Source: Ophthalmolycus amberensis (lineage: Eukaryota > Chordata > Actinopteri > Perciformes > Zoarcidae). Taken from it: a stretch of DNA of 64,000 bases. The notes below the pieces were generated by a model. The model was not told the origin of the DNA. It searched no databases and worked only from the letters and a program-made list of their open reading frames with translations. The stretch covers positions 1 to 64,000 of the forward strand of contig JAFEUB010000503.1 in the NCBI GenBank assembly GCA_024529925.1. The letters are read 5' to 3'. Made by a program: the position numbers and the translations under genes. This document shows positions 48,901-61,354 of the stretch, piece by piece. Each line of letters begins with the position of its first letter. Position 1 is the first letter of the stretch.

Positions 48901-49495
48901 AATAATGACATTGAGCAGCAGCCAAAGGCGGAAGAGCACGAAAACGATGTCGAGTCGACCCGAAATAATGACATTAAGCAGCAGCCAAAGGCGGAAGAGC
49001 ACGAAAACGATGTTGAGTCGACCCGAAATAATGACATTGAGCAGCAGCCAAAGGCGGAAGAGCACGAAAACGATGTCGAGTCGACCCGAAATAATGACAT
49101 TGAGCAGCAGCCAAAGGCGGAAGAGCACGAAAACGATGTAGAGTCGACCCGAAATAATGACATTGAGCAGCAGCCAAAGGCGGAAGAGCACGAAAACGAT
49201 GTCGAGTCGACCCGAAATAATGACATTAAGCAGCAGCCGAAGGCGGAAGAGCACGAAAACGATGTAGAGTCGACCCAAAATAATGACATTGAGCAGCAGC
49301 CAAAGGCGGAAGAGCACGAAAACGATGTCGAGTCGACCAAAAAATAATGACATTGAGCAGCAGCCAAAGGCGGAAGCGCACGAAAACGATGTCGAGTCGA
49401 CCCGAAATAATGACATTGAGCAGCAGCACGAAGGCGGAAGAGCACGAAAACGATGTCGAGTCGACCCGAAATAATGACATTGAGCAGCAGCCAAA

Positions 49496-50434
49496 GGCGG
49501 AAGAGCACGAAAACGATGTCGAGTCGACCCGAAATAATGACATTAAGCAGCAGCCAAAGGCGGAAGAGCACGAAAACGATGTAGAGTCGACCCAAAATAA
49601 TGACATTGAGCAGCAGCCAAAGGCGGAAGAGCACGAAAACGATGTCGAGTCGACCAAAAAATAATGACATTGAGCAGCAGCCAAAGGCGGAAGAGCACGA
49701 AAACGATGTCGAGTCAACCCAAAATAATGACATTGAGCAGCAGCCAAAGGCGGAAGAGCACGAAAACGATGTAGAGTCGACCCAAAATAATGACATTGAG
49801 CAGCAGCCAAAGGCGGAAGAGCACGAAAACGATGTCGAGTCGACCCGAAATAATGACATTGAGCAGCAGCCAAAGGCGGAAGAGCACGAAAACCATGTCG
49901 AGTCGACCCAAAATAATGACATTGAGCAGCAGCCAAAGGCAGAAGAGCACGAAAACCATGTCGAGTCGACCCAAAATAATGACATTGAGCAGCAGCCAAA
50001 GGCGGAAGAGCACGAAAACCATGTCGAGTCGATCCGAAATAATGACATTGAGCAGCAGCCAAAGGCGGAAGAGCACGAAAACCATGTCGAGTCGACAAAA
50101 AAAGAATGACATTGATCAGCAGCCAAAGGCGGAAGCGCACGAAAACGATGTCGAGTCGACCCGAAATAATGACATTGAGCAGCAGCACGAAGGCGGAAGA
50201 GCACGAAAACGATGTCGAGTCGACCCGAAATAATGACATTGAGCAGCATCCAAAGGCGGACCCGAGTCGACCCGAAATAATGACATTGAGCAGCAGCCAA
50301 AGGCGGAAGAGCACGAAAACAATGTCGAGTCGACCCAAAATAATGACATTGAGCAGCAGCCAAAGGCGGAAGAGCACGAAAACCATGTCGAGTCGACAAA
50401 AAAAGAATGACATTGATCAGCAGCCAAAGGCGGA
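49496..50434 (+). repeat. 0.94-kb block, copy 1 of 3
   Basis: Begins in a GACATTAAG-containing unit and ends in the TGATCA unit after cassette copy 9. Repeated at offsets of 3,926 and 8,469 bp. Carries the GGCAGAAG variant near 49,939. Confidence 0.75.
50106..50406 (+). repeat. 301-bp cassette, copy 9
   Basis: After a gap of more than 20 kb without CAGCATCC cassettes, the form returns here inside the 0.94-kb block of zone 4. Confidence 0.85.
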
Positions 50435-51592
50435 AGCGCACGAAAACGATGTCGAGTCGACCCGAAATAATGACATTGAGCAGCAGCACGAAGGCGGAAG
50501 AGCACGAAAACGATGTCGAGTCGACCCGAAATAATGACATTGAGCAGCAGCCAAAGGCGGACCCGAGTCGACCCGAAATAATGACATTGAGCAGCAGCAC
50601 GAAGGCGGAAGAGCACGAAAACGATGTCGAGTCGACCCGAAATAATGACATTGAGCAGCAGCCAAAGGCGGAAGAGCACGAAAACCATGTCGAGTCGACC
50701 CGAAATAATGACATTGAGCAGCAGCCAAAGGCGGAAGAGCACGAAAACCATGTCGAGTCGATCCGAAATAATGACATTGAGCAGCAGCCAAAGGCGGAAG
50801 AGCACGAAAACCATGTCGAGTTATCAAAAAAATAATGACATTGAGCAGCAGCCAAAGGCGGAAGACCACGAAAACGATGTCGAGTCGACCCGAAATAATG
50901 ACATAGAGCAGCAGCACGAAGGTGGAAGAGCACGAAAACGATGTTGAGTCGACCCGAAATAATGACATTGAGCAGCAGCCAAAGGCGGAAGAGCACGAAA
51001 ACGATGTCGAGTCGACCCGAAATAATGACATTAAGCAGCAGCCAAAGGCGGAAGAGCACGAAAACGATGTAGAGTCGACCCAAAATAATGACATTGAGCA
51101 GCAGCCAAAGGCGGAAGAGCACGAAAACGATGTCGAGTCGACCCGAAATAATGACATTGAGCAGCAGCCAAAGGCGGAAGAGCACGAAAACGATGTCGAG
51201 TCGACCCGAAATAATGACATTAAGCAGCAGCCAAAGGCGGAAGAGCACGAAAACGATGTAGAGTCGACCCGAAATAATGACATTGAGCAGCAGCCAAAGG
51301 CGGAAGAGCACGAAAACGATGTCGAGTCGACCCGAAATAATGACATTAAGCAGCAGCCAAAGGCGGAAGAGCACGAAAACGATGTAGAGTCGACCCAAAA
51401 TAATGACATTGAGCAGCAGCCAAAGGCGGAAGAGCACGAAAACGATGTCGAGTCGACCAAAAAATAATGACATTGAGCAGCAGCCAAAGGCGGAAGAGCA
51501 CGAAAACGATGTCGAGTCAACCCAAAATAATGACATTGAGCAGCAGCCAAAGGCGGAAGAGCACGAAAACGATGTAGAGTCGACCCAAAATA

Positions 51593-52020
51593 ATGACATT
51601 GATCAGCAGCCAAAGGCGGAAGGGCACGAGAGCGAGGTCGAGTCGACCCAAAATAATGACACTGAACTACTGCAGCCGAAGGTGGAAGGGCACGAGAGCG
51701 AGGTCGAGTCGACCCAAAATAATGACACTGAACTACTGCAGCCAAAGGTGGAAGGGCACGAGAGCGAGGTCGAGTCGACCCAAAATAATGACATTGAACT
51801 GCAGCCAAAGGTGGAAGAGCACGAGAACGATGTCGAGTCAACCCAAACTTATGACACTGAACTGCAGCCGAAGGTGGAAGGGCACGAGAGCGAGGTCGAG
51901 TCGACCCAAAATAATGACATTGAGCAGCAGCCAAAGGCGGAAGAGCACGAAAACCATGTCGAGTCGACCCGAAATAATGACATTGAGCAGCAGCACGAAG
52001 GTGGAAGAGCACGAAAACCA
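51593..52020 (+). repeat. EL-type stretch in zone 4 (first)
   Basis: A TGATCAGCAGCC unit leads into AEGHESEV units, two 66-bp ELLQ units in a row, an ELQPKVEEHENDV unit and a TY unit. Two consecutive ELLQ units are seen only here, against one elsewhere, so a local unit gain is likely. Confidence 0.7.
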
Positions 52021-52083
52021 TGTAGAGTCGACCCGAAATAATGACATTGAGCAGCAGCACGAAGGCGGAAGAGCACGAAAACG

Positions 52084-52480
52084 ATGTCGACCCGAAATAA
52101 TGACATTGAGCAGCAGCCAAAGGCGGAAGAGCACGAAAACGATGTTGAGTCGACCCAAAATAATGACATTGAGCAGCAGCCAAAGGTGGAAGAGCACGAA
52201 AACGATGTAGAGTCGACCCAAAATAATGACATTGAGCAGCAGCCAAAGGCGGAAGGGCACGAGAGCGAGGTCGAGTCGACCCAAAATAATGACACTGAAC
52301 TACTGCAGCCGAAGGTGGAAGGGCACGAGAGCGAGGTCGAGTCGACCCAAAATAATGACATTGAACTGCAGCCAAAGGTGGAAGAGCACGAGAACGATGT
52401 CGAGTCAACCCAAACTTATGACACTGAACTGCAGCCGAAGGTGGAAGGGCACGAGAGCGAGGTCGAGTCGACCCAAAATA
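52084..52480 (+). repeat. EL-type stretch in zone 4 (second)
   Basis: It begins with the same 5-bp-deletion junction (GATGTCGACCC) as the zone 3 tracts. It then repeats the order common units, AEGHESEV, ELLQ, ELQ, TY. It is a shortened relative of the 25,171-26,091 tract, placed 0.5 kb after the preceding EL stretch. Confidence 0.7.
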
Positions 52481-53421
52481 ATGACATTGAGCAGCAGCCA
52501 AAGGCGGAAGAGCACGAAAACAATGTCGAGTCGACCCAAAATAATGACATTGAGCAGCAGCCAAAGGCGGAAGAGCACGAAAACCATGTCGAGTCGACAA
52601 AAAAAGAATGACATTGATCAGCAGCCAAAGGCGGAAGCGCACGAAAACGATGTCGAGTCGACCCGAAATAATGACATTGAGCAGCAGCACGAAGGCGGAA
52701 GAGCACGAAAACGATGTCGAGTCGACCCGAAATAATGACATTGAGCAGCAGCCAAAGGCGGACCCGAGTCGACCCGAAATAATGACATTGAGCAGCAGCA
52801 CGAAGGCGGAAGAGCACGAAAACGATGTCGAGTCGACCCGAAATAATGACATTGAGCAGCAGCCAAAGGCGGAAGAGCACGAAAACCATGTCGAGTCGAC
52901 CCGAAATAATGACATTGAGCAGCAGCCAAAGGCGGAAGAGCACGAAAACCATGTCGAGTCGATCCGAAATAATGACATTGAGCAGCAGCCAAAGGCGGAA
53001 GAGCACGAAAACCATGTCGAGTCGACCAAAAAATAATGACATTGAGCACCAGCCAAAGGCGGAAGAGCACGAAAACGATGTCGAGTCGATCCGAAATAAT
53101 GACATTGAGCAGCAGCCAAAGGCGGAAGAGCACGAAAACCATGTCGAGTCGACAAAAAAAGAATGACATTGATCAGCAGCCAAAGGCGGAAGCGCACGAA
53201 AACGATGTCGAGTCGACCCGAAATAATGACATTGAGCAGCAGCACGAAGGCGGAAGAGCACGAAAACGATGTCGAGTCGACCCGAAATAATGACATTGAG
53301 CAGCAGCCAAAGGCGGACCCGAGTCGACCCGAAATAATGACATTGAGCAGCAGCCAAAGGCGGAAGAGCACGAAAACGATGTCGAGTCGACCCGAAATAA
53401 TGACATTAAGCAGCAGCCAAA

Positions 53422-54360
53422 GGCGGAAGAGCACGAAAACGATGTCGAGTCGACCCGAAATAATGACATTAAGCAGCAGCCAAAGGCGGAAGAGCACGAA
53501 AACGATGTAGAGTCGACCCAAAATAATGACATTGAGCAGCAGCCAAAGGCGGAAGAGCACGAAAACGATGTCGAGTCGACCAAAAAATAATGACATTGAG
53601 CAGCAGCCAAAGGCGGAAGAGCACGAAAACGATGTCGAGTCAACCCAAAATAATGACATTGAGCAGCAGCCAAAGGCGGAAGAGCACGAAAACGATGTAG
53701 AGTCGACCCAAAATAATGACATTGAGCAGCAGCCAAAGGCGGAAGAGCACGAAAACGATGTCGAGTCGACCCGAAATAATGACATTGAGCAGCAGCCAAA
53801 GGCGGAAGAGCACGAAAACCATGTCGAGTCGACCCAAAATAATGACATTGAGCAGCAGCCAAAGGCAGAAGAGCACGAAAACCATATCGAGTCGACCCAA
53901 AATAATGACATTGAGCAGCAGCCAAAGGCGGAAGAGCACGAAAACCATGTCGAGTCGATCCGAAATAATGACATTGAGCAGCAGCCAAAGGCGGAAGAGC
54001 ACGAAAACCATGTCGAGTCGACAAAAAAAGAATGACATTGATCAGCAGCCAAAGGCGGAAGCGCACGAAAACGATGTCGAGTCGACCCGAAATAATGACA
54101 TTGAGCAGCAGCACGAAGGCGGAAGAGCACGAAAACGATGTCGAGTCGACCCGAAATAATGACATTGAGCAGCATCCAAAGGCGGACCCGAGTCGACCCG
54201 AAATAATGACATTGAGCAGCAGCCAAAGGCGGAAGAGCACGAAAACAATGTCGAGTCGACCCAAAATAATGACATTGAGCAGCAGCCAAAGGCGGAAGAG
54301 CACGAAAACCATGTCGAGTCGACAAAAAAAGAATGACATTGATCAGCAGCCAAAGGCGGA
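53422..54360 (+). repeat. 0.94-kb block, copy 2 of 3
   Basis: One substitution seen: CCATATCGAG near 53,884, against CCATGTCGAG in the others. Confidence 0.75.
54032..54332 (+). repeat. 301-bp cassette, copy 10, without its usual sister
   Basis: The cassette is complete. The TGATCA unit that follows at 54,333 lacks GAAGCGCACG and leads directly into GATGTAGAG and GACATTAAG units. That is a recombinant junction not seen after the other copies. Confidence 0.85.
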
Positions 54361-55810
54361 AGAGCACGAAAACGATGTAGAGTCGACCCAAAATAATGAC
54401 ATTGAGCAGCAGCCAAAGGCGGAAGAGCACGAAAACGATGTTGAGTCGACCCGAAATAATGACATTGAGCAGCAGCCAAAGGCGGAAGAGCACGAAAACG
54501 ATGTCGAGTCGACCCGAAATAATGACATTGAGCAGCAGCCAAAGGCGGAAGAGCACGAAAACGATGTCGAGTCGACCCGAAATAATGACATTAAGCAGCA
54601 GCCAAAGGCGGAAGAGCACGAAAACGATGTAGAGTCGACCCGAAATAATGACATTGAGCAGCAGCCAAAGGCGGAAGAGCACGAAAACGATGTCGAGTCG
54701 ACCCGAAATAATGACATTAAGCAGCAGCCAAAGGCGGAAGAGCACGAAAACGATGTAGAGTCGACCCAAAATAATGACATTGAGCAGCAGCCAAAGGCGG
54801 AAGAGCACGAAAACGATGTCGAGTCGACCAAAAAATAATGACATTGAGCAGCAGCCAAAGGCGGAAGAGCACGAAAACGATGTCGAGTCAACCCAAAATA
54901 ATGACATTGAGCAGCAGCCAAAGGCGGAAGAGCACGAAAACGATGTAGAGTCGACCCAAAATAATGACATTGAGCAGCAGCCAAAGGCGGAAGAGCACGA
55001 AAACCATGTCGAGTCGACAAAAAAAGAATGACATTGATCAGCAGCCAAAGGCGGAAGCGCACGAAAACGATGTCGAGTCGACCCGAAATAATGACATTGA
55101 GCAGCAGCACGAAGGCGGAAGAGCACGAAAACGATGTCGAGTCGACCCGAAATAATGACATTGAGCAGCAGCCAAAGGCGGACCCGAGTCGACCCGAAAT
55201 AATGACATTGAGCAGCAGCACGAAGGCGGAAGAGCACGAAAACGATGTCGAGTCGACCCGAAATAATGACATTGAGCAGCAGCCAAAGGCGGAAGAGCAC
55301 GAAAACCATGTCGAGTCGACCCGAAATAATGACATTGAGCAGCAGCCAAAGGCGGAAGAGCACGAAAACCATGTCGAGTCGATCCGAAATAATGACATTG
55401 AGCAGCAGCCAAAGGCGGAAGAGCACGAAAACGATGTCGAGTCGACCCGAAATAATGACATTGAGCAGCAGCCAAAGGCGGACCCGAGTCGACCCGAAAT
55501 AATGACATTGAGCAGCAGCACGAAGGCGGAAGAGCACGAAAACGATGTCGAGTCGACCCGAAATAATGACATTGAGCAGCAGCCAAAGGCGGAAGAGCAC
55601 GAAAACCATGTCGAGTCGACCCGAAATAATGACATTGAGCAGCAGCCAAAGGCGGAAGAGCACGAAAACCATGTCGAGTCGATCCGAAATAATGACATTG
55701 AGCAGCAGCCAAAGGCGGAAGAGCACGAAAACCATGTCGAGTCGACCAAAAAATAATGACATTGAGCAGCAGCCAAAGGCGGAAGAGCACGAAAACCATG
55801 TCGAGTCGAT

Positions 55811-58456
55811 CCGAAATAATGACATTGAGCAGCAGCCAAAGGCGGAAGAGCACGAAAACCATGTCGAGTCGACCAAAAAATAATGACATTGAGCAGCAGC
55901 CAAAGGCGGAAGAGCACGAAAACCATGTCGAGTTATCAAAAAAATAATGACATTGAGCAGCAGCCAAAGGCGGAAGACCACGAAAACGATGTCGAGTCGA
56001 CCCGAAATAATGACATAGAGCAGCAGCACGAAGGTGGAAGAGCACGAAAACGATGTTGAGTCGACCCGAAATAATGACATTGAGCAGCAGCCAAAGGCGG
56101 AAGAGCACGAAAACGATGTCGAGTCGACCCGAAATAATGACATTGAGCAGCAGCCAAAGGCGGAAGAGCACGAAAACGATGTAGAGTCGACCCGAAATAA
56201 TGACATTGAGCAGCAGCCAAAGGCGGAAGAGCACGAAAACGATGTCGAGTCGACCCGAAATAATGACATTAAGCAGCAGCCGAAGGCGGAAGAGCACGAA
56301 AACGATGTAGAGTCGACCCAAAATAATGACATTGAGCAGCAGCCGAAGGCGGAAGAGCACGAAAACGATGTAGAGTCGACCCAAAATAATGACATTGAGC
56401 AGCAGCCAAAGGCGGAAGAGCACGAAAACGATGTCGAGTCGACCAAAAAATAATGACATTGAGCAGCAGCCAAAGGCGGAAGCGCACGAAAACGATGTCG
56501 AGTCGACCCGAAATAATGACATTGAGCAGCAGCACGAAGGCGGAAGAGCACGAAAACGATGTCGAGTCGACCCGAAATAATGACATTGAGCAGCAGCCAA
56601 AGGCGGAAGAGCACGAAAACGATGTCGAGTCGACCCGAAATAATGACATTAAGCAGCAGCCAAAGGCGGAAGAGCACGAAAACGATGTAGAGTCGACCCA
56701 AAATAATGACATTGAGCAGCAGCCAAAGGCGGAAGAGCACGAAAACGATGTCGAGTCGACCAAAAAATAATGACATTGAGCAGCAGCCAAAGGCGGAAGA
56801 GCACGAAAACGATGTCGAGTCAACCCAAAATAATGACATTGAGCAGCAGCCAAAGGCGGAAGAGCACGAAAACCATGTCGAGTCGACCCAAAATAATGAC
56901 ATTGAGCAGCAGCCAAAGGCGGAAGAGCACGAAAACCATGTCGAGTCGATCCGAAATAATGACATTGAGCAGCAGCCAAAGGCGGAAGAGCACGAAAACC
57001 ATGTCGAGTCGACAAAAAAAGAATGACATTGATCAGCAGCCAAAGGCGGAAGCGCACGAAAACGATGTCGAGTCGACCCGAAATAATGACATTGAGCAGC
57101 AGCACGAAGGCGGAAGAGCACGAAAACGATGTCGAGTCGACCCGAAATAATGACATTGAGCAGCATCCAAAGGCGGACCCGAGTCGACCCGAAATAATGA
57201 CATTGAGCAGCAGCCAAAGGCGGAAGAGCACGAAAACAATGTCGAGTCGACCCAAAATAATGACATTGAGCAGCAGCCAAAGGCGGAAGAGCACGAAAAC
57301 CATGTCGAGTCGACAAAAAAAGAATGACATTGATCAGCAGCCAAAGGCGGAAGCGCACGAAAACGATGTCGAGTCGACCCGAAATAATGACATTGAGCAG
57401 CAGCACGAAGGCGGAAGAGCACGAAAACGATGTCGAGTCGACCCGAAATAATGACATTGAGCAGCAGCCAAAGGCGGACCCGAGTCGACCCGAAATAATG
57501 ACATTGAGCAGCAGCACGAAGGCGGAAGAGCACGAAAACGATGTCGAGTCGACCCGAAATAATGACATTGAGCAGCAGCCAAAGGCGGAAGAGCACGAAA
57601 ACCATGTCGAGTCGACCCGAAATAATGACATTGAGCAGCAGCCAAAGGCGGAAGAGCACGAAAACCATGTCGAGTCGATCCGAAATAATGACATTGAGCA
57701 GCAGCCAAAGGCGGAAGAGCACGAAAACCATGTCGAGTCGACCAAAAAATAATGACATTGAGCAGCAGCCAAAGGCGGAAGAGCACGAAAACCATGTCGA
57801 GTTATCAAAAAAATAATGACATTGAGCAGCAGCCAAAGGCGGAAGACCACGAAAACGATGTCGAGTCGACCCGAAATAATGACATAGAGCAGCAGCACGA
57901 AGGTGGAAGAGCACGAAAACGATGTTGAGTCGACCCGAAATAATGACATTGAGCAGCAGCCAAAGGCGGAAGAGCACGAAAACGATGTCGAGTCGACCCG
58001 AAATAATGACATTAAGCAGCAGCCAAAGGCGGAAGAGCACGAAAACGATGTAGAGTCGACCCAAAATAATGACATTGAGCAGCAGCCAAAGGCGGAAGAG
58101 CACGAAAACGATGTCGAGTCGACCAAAAAATAATGACATTGAGCAGCAGCCAAAGGCGGAAGAGCACGAAAACGATGTCGAGTCAACCCAAAATAATGAC
58201 ATTGAGCAGCAGCCAAAGGCGGAAGAGCACGAAAACGATGTAGAGTCGACCCAAAATAATGACATTGAGCAGCAGCCAAAGGCGGAAGAGCACGAAAACG
58301 ATGTCGAGTCGACCCGAAATAATGACATTGAGCAGCAGCCAAAGGCGGAAGAGCACGAAAACCATGTCGAGTCGACCCAAAATAATGACATTGAGCAGCA
58401 GCCAAAGGCAGAAGAGCACGAAAACCATGTCGAGTCGACCCAAAATAATGACATTG
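55811..58456 (+). repeat. 2.65-kb duplication, left copy
   Basis: Matches 61,355-64,000 at a constant offset of 5,544 bp, up to the last base of the window, so its true length is greater than is visible here. Confidence 0.75.
57023..57323 (+). repeat. 301-bp cassette, copy 11
   Basis: Inside the 2.65-kb duplication; its partner lies at 62,567. Confidence 0.85.
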
Positions 58457-58903
58457 AGCAGCAGCCAAAGGCGGAAGAGCACGAAAACCATGTCGAGTCG
58501 ATCCGAAATAATGACATTGAGCAGCAGCCAAAGGCGGAAGAGCACGAAAACCATGTCGAGTCGACAAAAAAAGAATGACATTGATCAGCAGCCAAAGGCG
58601 GAAGCGCACGAAAACGATGTCGAGTCGACCCGAAATAATGACATTGAGCAGCAGCACGAAGGCGGAAGAGCACGAAAACGATGTCGAGTCGACCCGAAAT
58701 AATGACATTGAGCAGCATCCAAAGGCGGACCCGAGTCGACCCGAAATAATGACATTGAGCAGCAGCCAAAGGCGGAAGAGCACGAAAACAATGTCGAGTC
58801 GACCCAAAATAATGACATTGAGCAGCAGCCAAAGGCGGAAGAGCACGAAAACCATGTCGAGTCGACAAAAAAAGAATGACATTGATCAGCAGCCAAAGGC
58901 GGA
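57965..58903 (+). repeat. 0.94-kb block, copy 3 of 3
   Basis: Same unit order, with the GGCAGAAG marker near 58,408. Its left part also lies inside the 2.65-kb duplication. Confidence 0.75.
58575..58875 (+). repeat. 301-bp cassette, copy 12
   Basis: Inside the third copy of the 0.94-kb block. Sister at 58,876. Confidence 0.85.
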
Positions 58904-59873
58904 AGCGCACGAAAACGATGTCGAGTCGACCCGAAATAATGACATTGAGCAGCAGCACGAAGGCGGAAGAGCACGAAAACGATGTCGAGTCGACCCGAAA
59001 TAATGACATTGAGCAGCAGCCAAAGGCGGACCCGAGTCGACCCGAAATAATGACATTGAGCAGCAGCACGAAGGCGGAAGAGCACGAAAACGATGTCGAG
59101 TCGACCCGAAATAATGACATTGAGCAGCAGCCAAAGGCGGAAGAGCACGAAAACCATGTCGAGTCGACCCGAAATAATGACATTGAGCAGCAGCCAAAGG
59201 CGGAAGAGCACGAAAACCATGTCGAGTCGATCCGAAATAATGACATTGAGCAGCAGCCAAAGGCGGAAGAGCACGAAAACCATGTCGAGTCGACCAAAAA
59301 ATAATGACATTGAGCAGCAGCCAAAGGCGGAAGAGCACGAAAACCATGTCGAGTTATCAAAAAAATAATGACATTGAGCAGCAGCCAAAGGCGGAAGACC
59401 ACGAAAACGATGTCGAGTCGACCCGAAATAATGACATAGAGCAGCAGCACGAAGGTGGAAGAGCACGAAAACGATGTTGAGTCGACCCGAAATAATGACA
59501 TTGAGCAGCAGCCAAAGGCGGAAGAGCACGAAAACGATGTCGAGTCGACCCGAAATAATGACATTAAGCAGCAGCCAAAGGCGGAAGAGCACGAAAACGA
59601 TGTAGAGTCGACCCAAAATAATGACATTGAGCAGCAGCCAAAGGCGGAAGAGCACGAAAACGATGTCGAGTCGACCCGAAATAATGACATTGAGCAGCAG
59701 CCAAAGGCAGAAGAGCACGAAAACCATGTCGAGTCGACCCAAAATAATGACATTGAGCAGCAGCCAAAGGCGGAAGAGCACGAAAACCATGTCGAGTCGA
59801 TCCGAAATAATGACATTGAGCAGCAGCCAAAGGCGGAAGAGCACGAAAACCATGTCGAGTCGACAAAAAAAGA

Positions 59874-60174
59874 ATGACATTGATCAGCAGCCAAAGGCGG
59901 AAGCGCACGAAAACGATGTCGAGTCGACCCGAAATAATGACATTGAGCAGCAGCACGAAGGCGGAAGAGCACGAAAACGATGTCGAGTCGACCCGAAATA
60001 ATGACATTGAGCAGCATCCAAAGGCGGACCCGAGTCGACCCGAAATAATGACATTGAGCAGCAGCCAAAGGCGGAAGAGCACGAAAACAATGTCGAGTCG
60101 ACCCAAAATAATGACATTGAGCAGCAGCCAAAGGCGGAAGAGCACGAAAACCATGTCGAGTCGACAAAAAAAGA
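59874..60174 (+). repeat. 301-bp cassette, copy 13
   Basis: 1,299 bp after copy 12, against 1,552 bp between copies 11 and 12. The 253-bp difference is close to four units. Confidence 0.85.
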
Positions 60175-61354
60175 ATGACATTGATCAGCAGCCAAAGGCG
60201 GAAGCGCACGAAAACGATGTCGAGTCGACCCGAAATAATGACATTGAGCAGCAGCACGAAGGCGGAAGAGCACGAAAACGATGTCGAGTCGACCCGAAAT
60301 AATGACATTGAGCAGCAGCCAAAGGCGGACCCGAGTCGACCCGAAATAATGACATTGAGCAGCAGCACGAAGGCGGAAGAGCACGAAAACGATGTCGAGT
60401 CGACCCGAAATAATGACATTGAGCAGCAGCCAAAGGCGGAAGAGCACGAAAACCATGTCGAGTCGACCCGAAATAATGACATTGAGCAGCAGCCAAAGGC
60501 GGAAGAGCACGAAAACCATGTCGAGTCGATCCGAAATAATGACATTGAGCAGCAGCCAAAGGCGGAAGAGCACGAAAACCATGTCGAGTCGACCAAAAAA
60601 TAATGACATTGAGCAGCAGCCAAAGGCGGAAGAGCACGAAAACCATGTCGAGTTATCAAAAAAATAATGACATTGAGCAGCAGCCAAAGGCGGAAGACCA
60701 CGAAAACGATGTCGAGTCGACCCGAAATAATGACATAGAGCAGCAGCACGAAGGTGGAAGAGCACGAAAACGATGTTGAGTCGACCCGAAATAATGACAT
60801 TGAGCAGCAGCCAAAGGCGGAAGAGCACGAAAACGATGTCGAGTCGACCCGAAATAATGACATTAAGCAGCAGCCAAAGGCGGAAGAGCACGAAAACGAT
60901 GTAGAGTCGACCCAAAATAATGACATTGAGCAGCAGCCAAAGGCGGAAGAGCACGAAAACGATGTCGAGTCGACCAAAAAATAATGACATTGAGCAGCAG
61001 CCAAAGGCGGAAGAGCACGAAAACGATGTCGAGTCAACCCAAAATAATGACATTGAGCAGCAGCCAAAGGCGGAAGAGCACGAAAACGATGTAGAGTCGA
61101 CCCAAAATAATGACATTGAGCAGCAGCCAAAGGCGGAAGAGCACGAAAACCATGTCGAGTCGACCCAAAATAATGACATTGAGCAGCAGCCAAAGGCGGA
61201 AGAGCACGAAAACCATGTCGAGTCGATCCGAAATAATGACATTGAGCAGCAGCCAAAGGCGGAAGAGCACGAAAACCATGTCGAGTCGACAAAAAAAGAA
61301 TGACATTGATCAGCAGCCAAAGGCGGAAGCGCACGAAAACGATGTCGAGTCGAC

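Noticed and set aside
50417..58882. 2,821-codon minus-strand open frame (similar ones at 6,990-13,859, 27,730-33,048, 39,250-44,028 and 57,033-62,144)
   Set aside because: All three reverse frames of the unit lack stops, so length follows from composition. The reading changes motif at each indel unit, and there is no domain, promoter or consistent start.
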